NCBI GenBank assembly: GCA_015654595.1
Contig: JAATGQ010000013.1
Span: 1 to 64,000 of the forward strand
Reading direction: 5' to 3'
Length of the DNA stretch: 64,000 nt
DNA from: Chitinophagales bacterium
GTDB lineage: Bacteria; Bacteroidota; Bacteroidia; Chitinophagales; Chitinophagaceae
The notes beneath the pieces are model-generated. The model ran no database searches and was not told the DNA's origin. It saw only the letters and a program-made list of their open reading frames with translations. Below, one piece after another: positions 25,178 to 33,990 of the stretch; the stretch's first letter is position 1, and the number at the start of each line of letters is the position of its first letter. A program made the position numbers and the translations under genes.

Positions 25178-26209
25178 ATGAAAAAACCCCTTTCACTGTT
25201 CTATTCAGCATTCAGTATCATTTTTTTATCTGCGGTTTCCTGTACTCACACCAATATTTCCAGCACAGTATTGGGGAATTTCGTGTCTGCGGCTCCGATC
25301 GACGCCTATCCAAGAGGGTGGGCATCATCCTTTGTAATAGGGGATACTGCTTATGTGGGGCTGGGATATAATCAGACTATTGGGGCAACGGGCAGGATAA
25401 CCGATTTCTGGAAGTTTACGGCTAATAATGGATGGACGCAGATGGCGGCATTTAAAGGTGCGGCGCGCAGCAATGCAGCTGCGTTCAGCGTTGGCAACTA
25501 TGGTTTTGTGGGTGTCGGCTGGGATGGGAACCAGAACTTTACCGACTTTTACCGGTATAGTGTAGCCGAAGATAAGTGGGAAAGGATGGCTGATTATCCG
25601 GGAGGTCCGCGGTATGACGCCGTAGGCTTTGCTGTACAGGGTAAGGGCTATATTGGCTCCGGGTTTAACAATTATTGGTTAAACGATTTTTACTCTTATG
25701 ACACTGCTTCGGGGACCTGGTCCAAGGCACCGGGCACTTCGGGTGATTTTTCTAAGCGGCAGGGTGCTGTGGCTTTTGTGTACAAAGACAAGGCGTATAT
25801 CGTGACGGGCTGGAACAGCGGCGGATATTGCAAGGACATGTGGTCCTTTGATCCGTCGCAGCCGGCTCCCTGGACGCGGCTGGCGGATATTACGAATACC
25901 AATTCCAGTACATTTGACGATGGGTATACCGATCTCGAGCGCAGGGATGCAACGATCTTTGTCAACGGGGGCTTTGCCTTTCTGATGACCGGGTTCAATA
26001 CAAGTCTTGTGACCTCGACATGGGGTTATGATATCAACGCCGATCGCTGGACCAGAAGAACGCCTTACCCGCTGACTTCGCGCAGTGGTGCGGTTTCTTT
26101 TACCGTCAGCGGCAGGAGTTTTATCGGAAGCGGTACGGATGGCAACAATACCTTTGACGACTTCGACGAGTTTCAGCCTGCGACGCTGTACAACTCGAAT
26201 TCGTTCTAA
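25178..26209 (+). CDS. Kelch-repeat-like beta-propeller lipoprotein
   Basis: 343 residues. Lipoprotein signal with the box SAVSC (Cys22). The rest consists of about six ~50-residue repeats in which a Gly-rich strand (GDTAYVGLGYN, NYGFVGVGWD, GKGYIGSGFN, DKAYIVTGWN, GFAFLMTGFN, GRSFIGSGTD) is followed by an aromatic segment such as DFYRYSVAEDKWERMADYPG. This is the Kelch/galactose-oxidase-type propeller pattern. It would sit on the cell surface or in the periplasm; binding function only is suggested. No catalytic motif was recognised. The 248-bp region upstream holds no gene I can support, only an AGGGTgACCCT palindrome near 24956. Confidence 0.8.
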   Translation: MKKPLSLFYSAFSIIFLSAVSCTHTNISSTVLGNFVSAAPIDAYPRGWASSFVIGDTAYVGLGYNQTIGATGRITDFWKFTANNGWTQMAAFKGAARSNAAAFSVGNYGFVGVGWDGNQNFTDFYRYSVAEDKWERMADYPGGPRYDAVGFAVQGKGYIGSGFNNYWLNDFYSYDTASGTWSKAPGTSGDFSKRQGAVAFVYKDKAYIVTGWNSGGYCKDMWSFDPSQPAPWTRLADITNTNSSTFDDGYTDLERRDATIFVNGGFAFLMTGFNTSLVTSTWGYDINADRWTRRTPYPLTSRSGAVSFTVSGRSFIGSGTDGNNTFDDFDEFQPATLYNSNSF

Positions 26210-26222
26210 CTTTTTTGCACAG

Positions 26223-26468
26223 TTACCTTACCAGGATTATTTGTTTGGCAAGCAGCTGCTGTCCGTTGGTGAGCCGGACGATATAGGCGCCTGCGGGCAG
26301 TCTGTTGCCGCCTGCAAGGCTTAGAGACTGGCGTCCTTCGAGGGATGACCATTCTTTTGATTGCAGTCTGGACTGGACCGTAGCGGAATTACCGTTGAAG
26401 TCCCGGGTAAGTTTATATCTGACGGCAAAGTGATCTGTGGTGATAGAACAGCCGCTGGTATTGTAAGA
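26223..26468 (-). pseudogene. Remnant of a T9SS type A sorting domain
   Basis: On the minus strand a frame of 81 codons runs from just after a stop at 26469-26471 to a TAA at 26223-26225, with no start codon that makes sense. The translation has the segment DHFAVRYKLTRDFNGNSATV and then GNRLPAGAYIVRLTNGQQLL with AKQIILVR at the end. That is the closing part of a T9SS C-terminal domain: G-x-Y-x-V-R-L, then a Gly turn, then a K-x-I-x-L-V strand. There is no signal peptide or main domain upstream on that strand, so this is the surviving 3' end of a lost secreted-protein gene. Confidence 0.6.
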
Positions 26469-26543
26469 TTAATGTATACGCTTATCCCATACTAGTGCCA
26501 AAAGTTAGTTGATTGGTTATCATCTGTTTGAAGTGTTATTTGA

Positions 26544-26599
26544 AAAAAGAAAAATTCCCCTTTCTGGATTGCTTTCCTTATAGGGGAATTTTTCTTTTT
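26544..26599 (-). terminator. Terminator of the PBP1A gene
   Basis: An 18-bp perfect inverted repeat (left arm 26544-26561, right arm 26582-26599) with core AATTCCCCT/AGGGGAATT and A/T-rich ends lies 39 bp beyond the stop codon of the penicillin-binding protein gene. On the minus strand the hairpin ends in a run of T. Together with the T9SS remnant this accounts for the 427-bp stretch 26210-26637. Confidence 0.8.
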
Positions 26600-26637
26600 G
26601 CAAGGCTGGTTAACCCTGCGGGATCGCTGGCTATTAA

Positions 26638-28875
26638 TTAATAATCGCTGGCATTGACTTTTGATACGGTAGTATCGGTGTCGTTTTCGGCGCTGACGGC
26701 TTTAAGGGCGGTTTTTTCGTCGAAGCTTTCGCCGGCCTTGAGGTTATCGGGTTTGGCGAAGCGGGCTTCTTTATTCAGGCCCAGTGATTTGTCGGCAAGC
26801 GCTTTCTGGAAGAAGGCTTCCCAGATGGGTCGGGCAACGTGTCCGCCGTCTGCCTGTCTGCTGTCGAGGTGGATGAAGCGGTCGTCGCAGCCTACCCAGC
26901 CGCCTGCGAGGAGCTGTGGAGTATAGCCCATAAACCAGGTATCCGAGTTGTCGTTGGTGGTGCCTGTTTTTCCGCCCATTTCGGCGAGACCGAGTCGTTC
27001 GCGGAGGCCTTTTGCTGTCCCGAAATCTACGGGGCCTTGCATCATGCGGGCCATCGTGTAGGCGGTTGACTGGCTGAGGACTTCCTTTTGTCTGGGCGTA
27101 AACTCTTCGAGGATATTGCCGTGTTTGTCGACGATGCGGGTAAGGTAATAAGGTTGTGCGTTGACGCCGCTTCCCGGGAACATCGTATAGCCGCCGAGCA
27201 TTTCAAAAAGAGAAAGCTCGCAGGCGCCGAGGGCCATGGATGGGTAGGGGGTAACGGGGGTAGGGATATTGATCTGTTTCAGGAATTCTGCGAATCGTTG
27301 GGGGCCTTGTGGTCCCATTTGCTTCATGATATAGGCGGCGACCTCATTGATAGAGAAGGCGAGTCCTATGGCCATGGGGCGGGTGCCGCTCATATTGGGC
27401 CGCGCGCGTGCGGGCACGTAGGCGTTGTATTCCGGAAAAAATTGTTGGGTCGCTTCGCATTCCGTCATCGGCGTGAAGTTGAAGTCTTCTATGGCGAGGC
27501 TGTACAGGAATGGTTTTATCGAGCTGCCCACCTGTCTTTTGGTGCTGAGGTTGACGTGGTCGAACTTATAGGTCTTGAAGTCGATGCCGCCGACCCAGGC
27601 TTTTATGGCGCCGGAGAGAGGATCCATGACCATGAAGCCCGTCTGGAGCATTTGGCGGTGATAGCGGATGGAATCCAGGGGACTCATGACCGTATCTTTT
27701 TCGTGGGCGGCGTTCCATGCAAATACTTTCATCCTGACGGGGATGTCGAATGTTGGGCGGATCTCTGCATCCGACAGACCGTCTCTTTTGGCGTTCTGCC
27801 AGCGTTCGCTGTTGTGCATGGCCGTCTCCAGGGTATTGGCGTGATCGGCCCATACTTCTCCTTTCTGAACATCTCTCTGTGCGTCGAGTTGTTTTTGCAG
27901 CAGCGGCATCTGGCTGGCTACGGCTTCGTCGGCGTATTGCTGCATGCGCGGGTCGATGGTGGTATAGATCTTCAGACCATCCTGGTAGAGGTTATAGGGT
28001 TGGCCGGTGGCCGGGTTGGTATGTTCCTTACACCATTTCTTCAGGTCGTTGCGGAGCATGTCGCGCAGGTAGGGGGCGATGCCATTGTTCTCATCGAGCT
28101 TGCGATAGTGGCTGAGGTCGATGGGTTTTGCCTTGAGGTCCGTGGCTTCCTGGTCGGTGATAAAGTGGTTGGTGGCCATACGGCTGATAACGACATTTCG
28201 TCGATCCGTAGACGCTTTTATATTCGTTCTTGGATTGAACAGGCTGGGGTTATTGACCATGCCGACGAGTACGGCGGCTTCGTCGACGGTGAGGTCGGCG
28301 GGTTCTTTCTGAAAGAAGGTGCGTGCTGCGCCGCGGATACCATATACATTATCGCTAAAGGATACGTCGTTCAGGTAGAGGGCAAGGATCTCCTCTTTTG
28401 TGAAATTCCGTTCCAGTTCTATGGCGATGATCCATTCCTTTAACTTCTGTATGACGCGTTTGACCTTGCTGTGGGAGCGTTCGCCGTTGAACATATTGAG
28501 GGCGAGCTGTTGAGTGATGGTGCTGCCGCCGCCGTCATGTCCGAAGCGGAGGATGGCGCGGAGGACCGCTTTGCCATCGATGCCGGAGTGGTCATAGAAC
28601 CGCTGGTCTTCTGTGGAAACGAGCGCGTGGACGACATTGGGGGAAATGTCTTTATAGTCGACATGGACGCGGTTGCCTTTGACAGAATAGTATTTACCCA
28701 TCGAGCTGCCGTCCTGTGCGAATACTTCCGAGGCGAGGACGAGTGACGGGTTTTCCAGTTCGTGCAGGGAGGGAAGTTTACCAAAAGTTCCCGTAGCGAT
28801 CAGGGCGATAAATGAGACGAGGCCGATAAGGCCCACAAAGAATAAGATCCAGAAGATGCGTACGGCTTTGGACAT
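26638..28875 (-). CDS. Penicillin-binding protein 1A, bifunctional transglycosylase/transpeptidase
   Basis: 745 residues. One N-terminal membrane anchor (residues ~7-28). The GT51 transglycosylase domain has the catalytic Glu89 in ALVSTEDQRFYDHSGID, then GGGSTITQQLALN, KLKEWIIAIELERNFTKEEI and LYLNDVSFSDNVYGIRGAA. The transpeptidase domain has SxxK in VGSSIKPFLYS, SxN in AFSINEVAA and KTGTT in MGGKTGTTNDNSDTWFMGYT. It polymerises and crosslinks peptidoglycan. Length and order match class A PBPs; the C-terminus has a short charged tail. The upstream gap to the divergent CotH-like gene (221 bp) contains a TTTTCGC-N10-GCGAAAA inverted repeat of unknown role. Confidence 0.93.
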   Translation of the reverse strand: MSKAVRIFWILFFVGLIGLVSFIALIATGTFGKLPSLHELENPSLVLASEVFAQDGSSMGKYYSVKGNRVHVDYKDISPNVVHALVSTEDQRFYDHSGIDGKAVLRAILRFGHDGGGSTITQQLALNMFNGERSHSKVKRVIQKLKEWIIAIELERNFTKEEILALYLNDVSFSDNVYGIRGAARTFFQKEPADLTVDEAAVLVGMVNNPSLFNPRTNIKASTDRRNVVISRMATNHFITDQEATDLKAKPIDLSHYRKLDENNGIAPYLRDMLRNDLKKWCKEHTNPATGQPYNLYQDGLKIYTTIDPRMQQYADEAVASQMPLLQKQLDAQRDVQKGEVWADHANTLETAMHNSERWQNAKRDGLSDAEIRPTFDIPVRMKVFAWNAAHEKDTVMSPLDSIRYHRQMLQTGFMVMDPLSGAIKAWVGGIDFKTYKFDHVNLSTKRQVGSSIKPFLYSLAIEDFNFTPMTECEATQQFFPEYNAYVPARARPNMSGTRPMAIGLAFSINEVAAYIMKQMGPQGPQRFAEFLKQINIPTPVTPYPSMALGACELSLFEMLGGYTMFPGSGVNAQPYYLTRIVDKHGNILEEFTPRQKEVLSQSTAYTMARMMQGPVDFGTAKGLRERLGLAEMGGKTGTTNDNSDTWFMGYTPQLLAGGWVGCDDRFIHLDSRQADGGHVARPIWEAFFQKALADKSLGLNKEARFAKPDNLKAGESFDEKTALKAVSAENDTDTTVSKVNASDY

Positions 28876-29097
28876 AGGTATTTGTTGATAATTGAATTAA
28901 CGCCTAAAGTTCGGGTTTTCGCATCGTAAATAGCGAAAATGGTGCGTGAAAGCATCGCTAAAATTAAAAAGTGATTAAAACCGGTGACTGACGGAGGGAG
29001 AAGCAACCCCGGAGGGGGAGGCTGCGAAATTTCTTGCAGCATAACGTCGTTTAGCTGTTTCTGTAACAAGCGGCCAATATTTAAATCTTTCAACTGC

Positions 29098-30345
29098 ATG
29101 AAACCACTTCTATCTGTCAGCGGCAGCGCTATTGGCGTTGTCTTAATTGGATGTTCTTTGTTCTTTAGTTATTCCTGTAAAAAAACAACCCATTCTGTAG
29201 CCGCCAATACCGTCGATTCCGTGACGCTGCCGGTTATGCGCATTACTACTGACGGGAACGCGGCGATCACGTCGGAGAACGACTATGTCACGGGCGAGGT
29301 GGCGATCTCGGGGGCTGGCGTTTATCCCGACTTTAGCGGGGCCATGAAGATCAAGGGGCATGGCAACTCTACCTGGAGTTTTCCAAAGAAGCCTTATCAT
29401 TTAAAGTTCAGCAGTAAGACAGCCATATATGGTCTGGCGGCAAACAAGGATTACATTTTGCTGGCCAATGCCCTGGATCATCCCGAGACCAGGAGCGTAT
29501 CGGCTTTCTATATGGGGTATCTGAGCAATCTTGACTGGACTCCGCATACGGTTTTTTCCGAAGTATATATTGACAGCGTTTATGAGGGGACGTATGAGAT
29601 CACCGAATCGGTGGATCAGTCGAGTACGAAGGTGGATATTACCGACGACGGTTTCCTGGTGGTGATCGATCCCTATTCCGAGATCGACTCCGGGGACGTT
29701 TACTTTCAGGCAGCGCAGAGTCAGCTGTATTTTGATATAAAGAATCCCGATGTTACGACGGGAGATGCGAATGTCCAGTATATAACCAACTATATCAACC
29801 AGACTGAGACGGCTTTGTTTGGTGACAATTTTACCGACTCGGCGCTGGGGTATCGGGCTTATGTCGATGTGCCCAGTTTTGTAGACTGGTACCTGATCAA
29901 CGAGATCACGCGGAACCAGGATGCCACCTTTTATGCGAGCTGTTATATGAATATGATACCGGGCGGCAAGCTGAAGATGGGGCCGATCTGGGATTTTGAT
30001 CTTTCCCAGGGTAATCCGGCCATGACGACCACCACGACGGAGGGGTTGTATGTGGCACAGGGCGCCTGGATAGCGCGGATGATGCAGGATACCTTCTTTG
30101 TTCACCAGGTGCAGACCAGGTTCAACTATTTCTATTCCCATCTGAGTGATGTGTATGACCAGATCGATAGCGCCGCCTCGAATCTGAAGTGGTCGGTTAT
30201 CTCCAATAATGGCAAGTGGAATGTGTATGGTACAGGAACGGACGACGTGATCTGGGGCTTATTTAATAGCGATGTGCTGTATCAGAAGAACTGGCTTGGG
30301 ATCAGGATGGAGTGGTTAAAGAGCGCTTATTCTGCTATGAACTAG
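29098..30345 (+). CDS. CotH kinase family lipoprotein
   Basis: 415 residues from ATG at 29098. The lipoprotein Cys is either Cys19 (LIGC) or Cys27 (SYSC); I prefer Cys27 because it is followed by KKTT and a flexible linker. CotH family features: MKIKGHGNSTWSFPKKPYHL, DYILLANALDHPETRSVSAF, YEGTYEITESVDQS, and the catalytic-loop-like WDFDLSQGN with its Asp residues. Known CotH proteins are atypical protein kinases of spore coats and some secreted cellulosome parts. In Bacteroidota they are widespread with unclear targets. No spore genes exist here, so the role is open. Confidence 0.85.
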   Translation: MKPLLSVSGSAIGVVLIGCSLFFSYSCKKTTHSVAANTVDSVTLPVMRITTDGNAAITSENDYVTGEVAISGAGVYPDFSGAMKIKGHGNSTWSFPKKPYHLKFSSKTAIYGLAANKDYILLANALDHPETRSVSAFYMGYLSNLDWTPHTVFSEVYIDSVYEGTYEITESVDQSSTKVDITDDGFLVVIDPYSEIDSGDVYFQAAQSQLYFDIKNPDVTTGDANVQYITNYINQTETALFGDNFTDSALGYRAYVDVPSFVDWYLINEITRNQDATFYASCYMNMIPGGKLKMGPIWDFDLSQGNPAMTTTTTEGLYVAQGAWIARMMQDTFFVHQVQTRFNYFYSHLSDVYDQIDSAASNLKWSVISNNGKWNVYGTGTDDVIWGLFNSDVLYQKNWLGIRMEWLKSAYSAMN

Positions 30346-30647
30346 CCGGATGGTGCGGCGGTAGTCAGGTTTTGGGCAATATATTTTCAAAAAAGAAGGA
30401 ATTTCTATGACCTAAACAATAAAAATTTTCTAATCTGAGTCGGTTTTGACTGAAAAACTGCCAAAAATTTATAAACACTTCCTTCGTGGAGTGTTTGTTA
30501 TTTTGTTGATATGCAGATAATTATCCTAAAAATATATAAACATTAAAACTATTTCAAATACGTTAACGTTCTTCATTTTTATAAAAAATCATTACCTTTA
30601 ACTTGACGTTTGATATATTAGTTTTTTGTTAATATGAAATCGAGAAT
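30346..30647. other. AT-rich intergenic region between the CotH-like gene and the ammonium transporter gene
   Basis: 302 bp without a supported gene. It is strongly A/T-rich toward its right end, as expected for a promoter region of the ammonium transporter gene. It holds one hairpin (30473-30496, listed separately). TAGTTTTT at 30619-30626 is one base off the -7 element. I see no tRNA, small ORF or convincing operator here. Confidence 0.5.
30473..30496 (+). terminator. Possible terminator of the CotH-like gene
   Basis: AAACACT plus CC pairs with GG plus AGTGTTT over a TTCGT loop, with one bulged T. It lies 128 bp after the stop codon and is followed by GTTATTTTG, a weak U-rich tail. Confidence 0.4.
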
Positions 30648-32033
30648 ATGAGCAAAATCACTCTTAGAAGATTTTTACCCTTTCTCCTGCTGGTTGTTGT
30701 AGCGGTAGCGGCTATTTTCATTCCCAGTAAGCCGGCTTTGGTTGATGACAGCAAGTATAACCAGGCGGATATCACCTGGATGCTGGTAGCCACGGCGATG
30801 GTCTTTGTGATGACACCGGCGCTGGCCTTTTTTTATGGAGGGATGGTCAATCGCAAGAACGTGCTTTCCACGATGATGAAGAGCGTAGTAGCTGCGGGCG
30901 TCGTAGGTGTTTTGTGGATCGTGGTAGGGTATAGCTTATGTTTTGGAGAGAGTGTTCATGGCTTTATCGGGAATCCGATGACGCATTTGTTTTATAAGGA
31001 TGTGGTTTCCGGTCCGGCCTGGACGGGGGCTCCAACGATCCCGAAATCTTTGTTCTCTATGTTCCAGCTGATGTTTGCGATCATCACGCCGGGGCTGGTG
31101 GTGGGCGCTATTGCTGAGCGCATGCGCTTTTCGGCTTATGTATTGTTTACGGTATTGTTCAGCCTGCTGGTTTATGCGCCGCTGGCTCACTGGAGCTGGC
31201 ATCCCGATGGTTTCCTGGCCAAGATGGGGGCGCTGGATTTTGCCGGTGGTACCGTGGTGCATATTTCTGCCGGCTGCGCGGCTTTAGCCGGCGCGCTGGT
31301 ATTGAAGCGCAGAAAGTCCCATATCGGCGGAGAAGAGACGCATCCGGCCAACATTCCTTATGTATTGATCGGAACGGGGCTTTTGTGGTTCGGCTGGTTT
31401 GGTTTTAACGCCGGTTCGGCCGGTTCGGCCGGTTCTCTGGCGGTATCTGCTTTCTCTACCACCAACACCGCTGCCGCCGCCGCCGGGCTTTCCTGGATGT
31501 TCTTCGACGTGCTGAGGGGCAAGAAGCCTTCTGTGGTTGGTTTCTGTGTCGGCGCTGTGGTCGGGCTGGTTGCTATCACGCCTGCTGCTGGGTATGTCGC
31601 TATTCCGCAGAGCATCTTTATCGGCGTGCTGGGCGCTGTTATCTCGAATATGGCTGTTCATTTCAAGGCTACTAAAACCGTACTGGACGATACGCTGGAT
31701 GTGTTCCCCTGTCATGGTCTTGGCGGTATCGTCGGGATGTTGCTGACGGGTGTGTTTGCCACACTGACGGTAAACAAGGCCGGCGCTAATGGTCTATTGT
31801 ATGGCAATCCCACTTTCTTCTTTACGCAGCTGAAAGCGATGTTGTGTGCGGTTGGTTATAGCTTTGTAGTTTCTTTTGCGATCTTCAAATTTGTCAACTT
31901 CATCGTTCCGCTGCGTGTCAGTGAAGAAGAGGAAGAAGAAGGTCTGGATGCCAGCCAGCATGACGAGAAGTACACACAGGGTACTTTGCTGATCGCTACT
32001 CCGGAAGGGTTGAAGGAGCAGGAGATCATCTGA
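30648..32033 (+). CDS. amt: Ammonium transporter, Amt family
   Basis: 461 residues. An N-terminal hydrophobic segment (residues ~8-27) precedes the Amt core and may be an additional signal-like helix. The core has about eleven membrane segments. Diagnostic parts: DITWMLVATAMVFVMTPALA, FFYGGMVNRKNVLSTMMKS, the first pore His in DFAGGTVVHISAGCAALAGA, WFGWFGFNAGS, and the second pore His in DVFPCHGLGGIVGMLLTGVF. The protein imports ammonium by moving NH3 through the pore. The loop after FNAGS contains an in-frame 9-bp repeat giving GSAGSAGS. No glnK/PII gene is adjacent, which is unusual, since amt is often paired with one. A strong terminator follows. Confidence 0.94.
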   Translation: MSKITLRRFLPFLLLVVVAVAAIFIPSKPALVDDSKYNQADITWMLVATAMVFVMTPALAFFYGGMVNRKNVLSTMMKSVVAAGVVGVLWIVVGYSLCFGESVHGFIGNPMTHLFYKDVVSGPAWTGAPTIPKSLFSMFQLMFAIITPGLVVGAIAERMRFSAYVLFTVLFSLLVYAPLAHWSWHPDGFLAKMGALDFAGGTVVHISAGCAALAGALVLKRRKSHIGGEETHPANIPYVLIGTGLLWFGWFGFNAGSAGSAGSLAVSAFSTTNTAAAAAGLSWMFFDVLRGKKPSVVGFCVGAVVGLVAITPAAGYVAIPQSIFIGVLGAVISNMAVHFKATKTVLDDTLDVFPCHGLGGIVGMLLTGVFATLTVNKAGANGLLYGNPTFFFTQLKAMLCAVGYSFVVSFAIFKFVNFIVPLRVSEEEEEEGLDASQHDEKYTQGTLLIATPEGLKEQEII

Positions 32034-32055
32034 TCGGCTAAAATATTTAATACAG

Positions 32056-32090
32056 GTGACCGGCCCCTTAAGGGGCCGGTCACTTTTTTT
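32056..32090 (+). terminator. Intrinsic terminator of the amt gene
   Basis: A 28-bp perfect palindrome (GTGACCGGCCCC, TTAA centre, and its complement) is followed directly by seven T (32084-32090), 22 bp after the amt stop codon. Confidence 0.92.
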
Positions 32091-32105
32091 ATAAGAACCA
32101 GGAGT

Positions 32106-32113
32106 TATCTTTG
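32106..32113 (+). promoter_or_regulatory. Candidate -7 promoter element for the YdcF-like gene
   Basis: TATCTTTG matches TAnnTTTG exactly and ends 20 nt before the ATG at 32134. It lies just behind the amt terminator, so the downstream gene probably has its own promoter. No TTG at the -33 distance is evident inside the terminator hairpin. Confidence 0.4.
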
Positions 32114-32133
32114 CCGCCAATTATACCCGATCT

Positions 32134-32781
32134 ATGATTACGCAAGAAGTGCTCGCCGACGCCAGAAAATTGTGGGACTATCATCATATGAACCATGTTC
32201 CGGAACCCTCCGATTGTATCCTGGTTCTTGGCAGTCATGATCTTCGTGTGGCAGAGCGGGGAGCAGAGCTTTATCTGCAGGGGCTTGCGCCTATTCTTAT
32301 TTTTTCGGGCGGTCTCGGGCGTCTTACCCAGGAATTGTGGAAAGATCCGGAGGCGGACAGGTTTGCGCGTGTGGCGTTGGATATGGGGGTGCCGTCGGAG
32401 GCTATTTTTATCGAAAATCGATCGACCAATACGGGGGAGAATATTTTGTTCACGGGGAGACTGCTGGAAGAAAAAGGTCTGCATCCGCAGCGTTTTATTG
32501 TCGTTCAGAAGCCTTATATGGAGCGTCGCAGCTATGCGACTTTCAAACAGCACTGGCCGGATAAATCGCTGTTAGTGACTTCTCCGCAGATCGCTTTTGA
32601 AGATTATCCTACCGAAGAGATCCCGATGGAAAAGGTCATCAATGTGATGGTCGGGGATCTGCAAAGGATAAAGATCTATCCTTCCAAGGGGTTTCAGATC
32701 CCAATGAGAATACCAAAGGCCGTCGAGGCCGCTTACGAGCGGCTGATCCGTGCAGGATTTGACGCGCAGCTGGTAAAATGA
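32134..32781 (+). CDS. YdcF family (DUF218) protein
   Basis: 215 residues, no signal peptide. The DUF218 core is clear: DCILVLGSHDLRVAERGAEL, LAPILIFSGGLGRLTQ, GVPSEAIFIENRSTNTGENI and RFIVVQKPYMERRSYATFKQ. Some relatives such as SanA and ElyC affect the cell envelope; YdcF binds S-adenosylmethionine in vitro. The reaction is unknown. Lacking a membrane anchor, this member is probably cytoplasmic, unlike SanA/ElyC. It is convergent with the DUF1624 gene with 7 bp between stop codons. Confidence 0.85.
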   Translation: MITQEVLADARKLWDYHHMNHVPEPSDCILVLGSHDLRVAERGAELYLQGLAPILIFSGGLGRLTQELWKDPEADRFARVALDMGVPSEAIFIENRSTNTGENILFTGRLLEEKGLHPQRFIVVQKPYMERRSYATFKQHWPDKSLLVTSPQIAFEDYPTEEIPMEKVINVMVGDLQRIKIYPSKGFQIPMRIPKAVEAAYERLIRAGFDAQLVK

Positions 32782-32788
32782 GAGGATT

Positions 32789-33949
32789 TTACAAATACCG
32801 CAGCCATTTGTTTTCTCTATGAGCCGCTTTATAGCGGCCGTACCATCGGCATGCCGGATAGAGGGAGACTACAATAGCGATCCATATCGCATAGACCGCT
32901 CCCAGCGGCAGACCGGAGCCCGGAGGACGGCCGAATTGGAAAGGAGAAAAGTTCATATCGCTGACGTGGTAGCCTTGTGCAAAGAGCACAATAAAGAGTA
33001 TACAGCGAATGGCATACCAATGCAGCAGATAGTAAAAGAGAGGCACTTTGCCATAGACGTTCAGTATACGGAAGATCGCGGAGTCTTTTCCGGTGATGGC
33101 TGCCAGGAACAGGAGAAGGATACCCAGCATGAGAAGGGTAAATTGCAGTGAAGGCGGCTGCTTTGATACGTTCATAAAAGACAAAAATGTAAAGACGGGA
33201 GTACGTTGTGGCGACCAGGGAGCGCGATCGCCGTAAAGGTTTGGCAGACGCAGGATGAGCAATAGCAGCAGAGCCGCAATGCCGATCCGGAGGAGCAGCC
33301 TCTTTTGAATATTGTCGGGCTGAAGGAATATCCGGCCAGCGGAATAGCCCAGGAGCATGATGCCGAACCACGGGATGATCGGGTAGGCGATCAGCAGGGC
33401 GAAATTTGGGGTGACCTGGAACATATTGGTGATAAGAAACAAGGATCTGAGAAAGAGCAGCACCGTATTTTGGGGAGCAGGGGTCAGGAACAGAAGATCG
33501 TGACTAAATAAGATCACAAGTCCGATGACGCCCAGCGTTTTTGGCGAAAGCCGGTGAAGAAAGGCAAGGGCGATAAACCCAAATCCGATAACGGCAATGA
33601 CCTGTAGCATGATGATCCGGCAACGGATATCAAACCATACGGCGAAGCTGACCAGCGTGACTTCAAGGATGATCAACCACAGACCGCGGCTCAACAGGAA
33701 ATTGCGAACGGCTTTAGGATCGGGATTATTCCGGGAGGAGAGCCAGACGGAGGTGCCGGACAGAAAGACAAAGGACGGTGCGCAAAGATGGGTGATCCAC
33801 CGGGTGAAAAATAACAAAGGCTTAGTGGTGGTGAGGTCCAAGGGGTTGTGCAGAAGCGAATCGTCATGAATCAGATCGCGGGTATGGTCCAGCGCCATGA
33901 TGACCATGACGAGGCCCCGGGCAATGTCAATCGACGGGATTCTTCTCAT
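32789..33949 (-). CDS. DUF1624 / heparan-alpha-glucosaminide N-acetyltransferase-like membrane protein
   Basis: 386 residues with about ten membrane segments. It begins IPSIDIARGLVMVIMALDHT, the conserved start of this acyltransferase-like family, with the His in ALDHTRDLIHD. Next come WITHLCAPSFVFLSGTSVWL and, further on, IPWFGIMLLGYSAGRI and GKVPLFYYLLHWYAIRC. Related eukaryotic HGSNAT transfers an acetyl group across the lysosomal membrane. Bacterial members may modify envelope sugars, but the substrate is unknown. No glycan synthesis genes are adjacent. Confidence 0.85.
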   Translation of the reverse strand: MRRIPSIDIARGLVMVIMALDHTRDLIHDDSLLHNPLDLTTTKPLLFFTRWITHLCAPSFVFLSGTSVWLSSRNNPDPKAVRNFLLSRGLWLIILEVTLVSFAVWFDIRCRIIMLQVIAVIGFGFIALAFLHRLSPKTLGVIGLVILFSHDLLFLTPAPQNTVLLFLRSLFLITNMFQVTPNFALLIAYPIIPWFGIMLLGYSAGRIFLQPDNIQKRLLLRIGIAALLLLLILRLPNLYGDRAPWSPQRTPVFTFLSFMNVSKQPPSLQFTLLMLGILLLFLAAITGKDSAIFRILNVYGKVPLFYYLLHWYAIRCILFIVLFAQGYHVSDMNFSPFQFGRPPGSGLPLGAVYAIWIAIVVSLYPACRWYGRYKAAHRENKWLRYL

Positions 33950-33990
33950 AAAGCTGGCATTGTGGTTGCGCTAAAGATAGAAAAGATAGG

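Noticed and set aside
27088-28443. A 451-codon plus-strand frame
   Set aside because: Antisense of the PBP1A gene, all of whose motifs are on the other strand.
28916-28939. TTTTCGC-N10-GCGAAAA inverted repeat between the PBP1A and CotH-like genes
   Set aside because: Only 7 bp with a long spacer and no second copy seen; too weak to call an operator.
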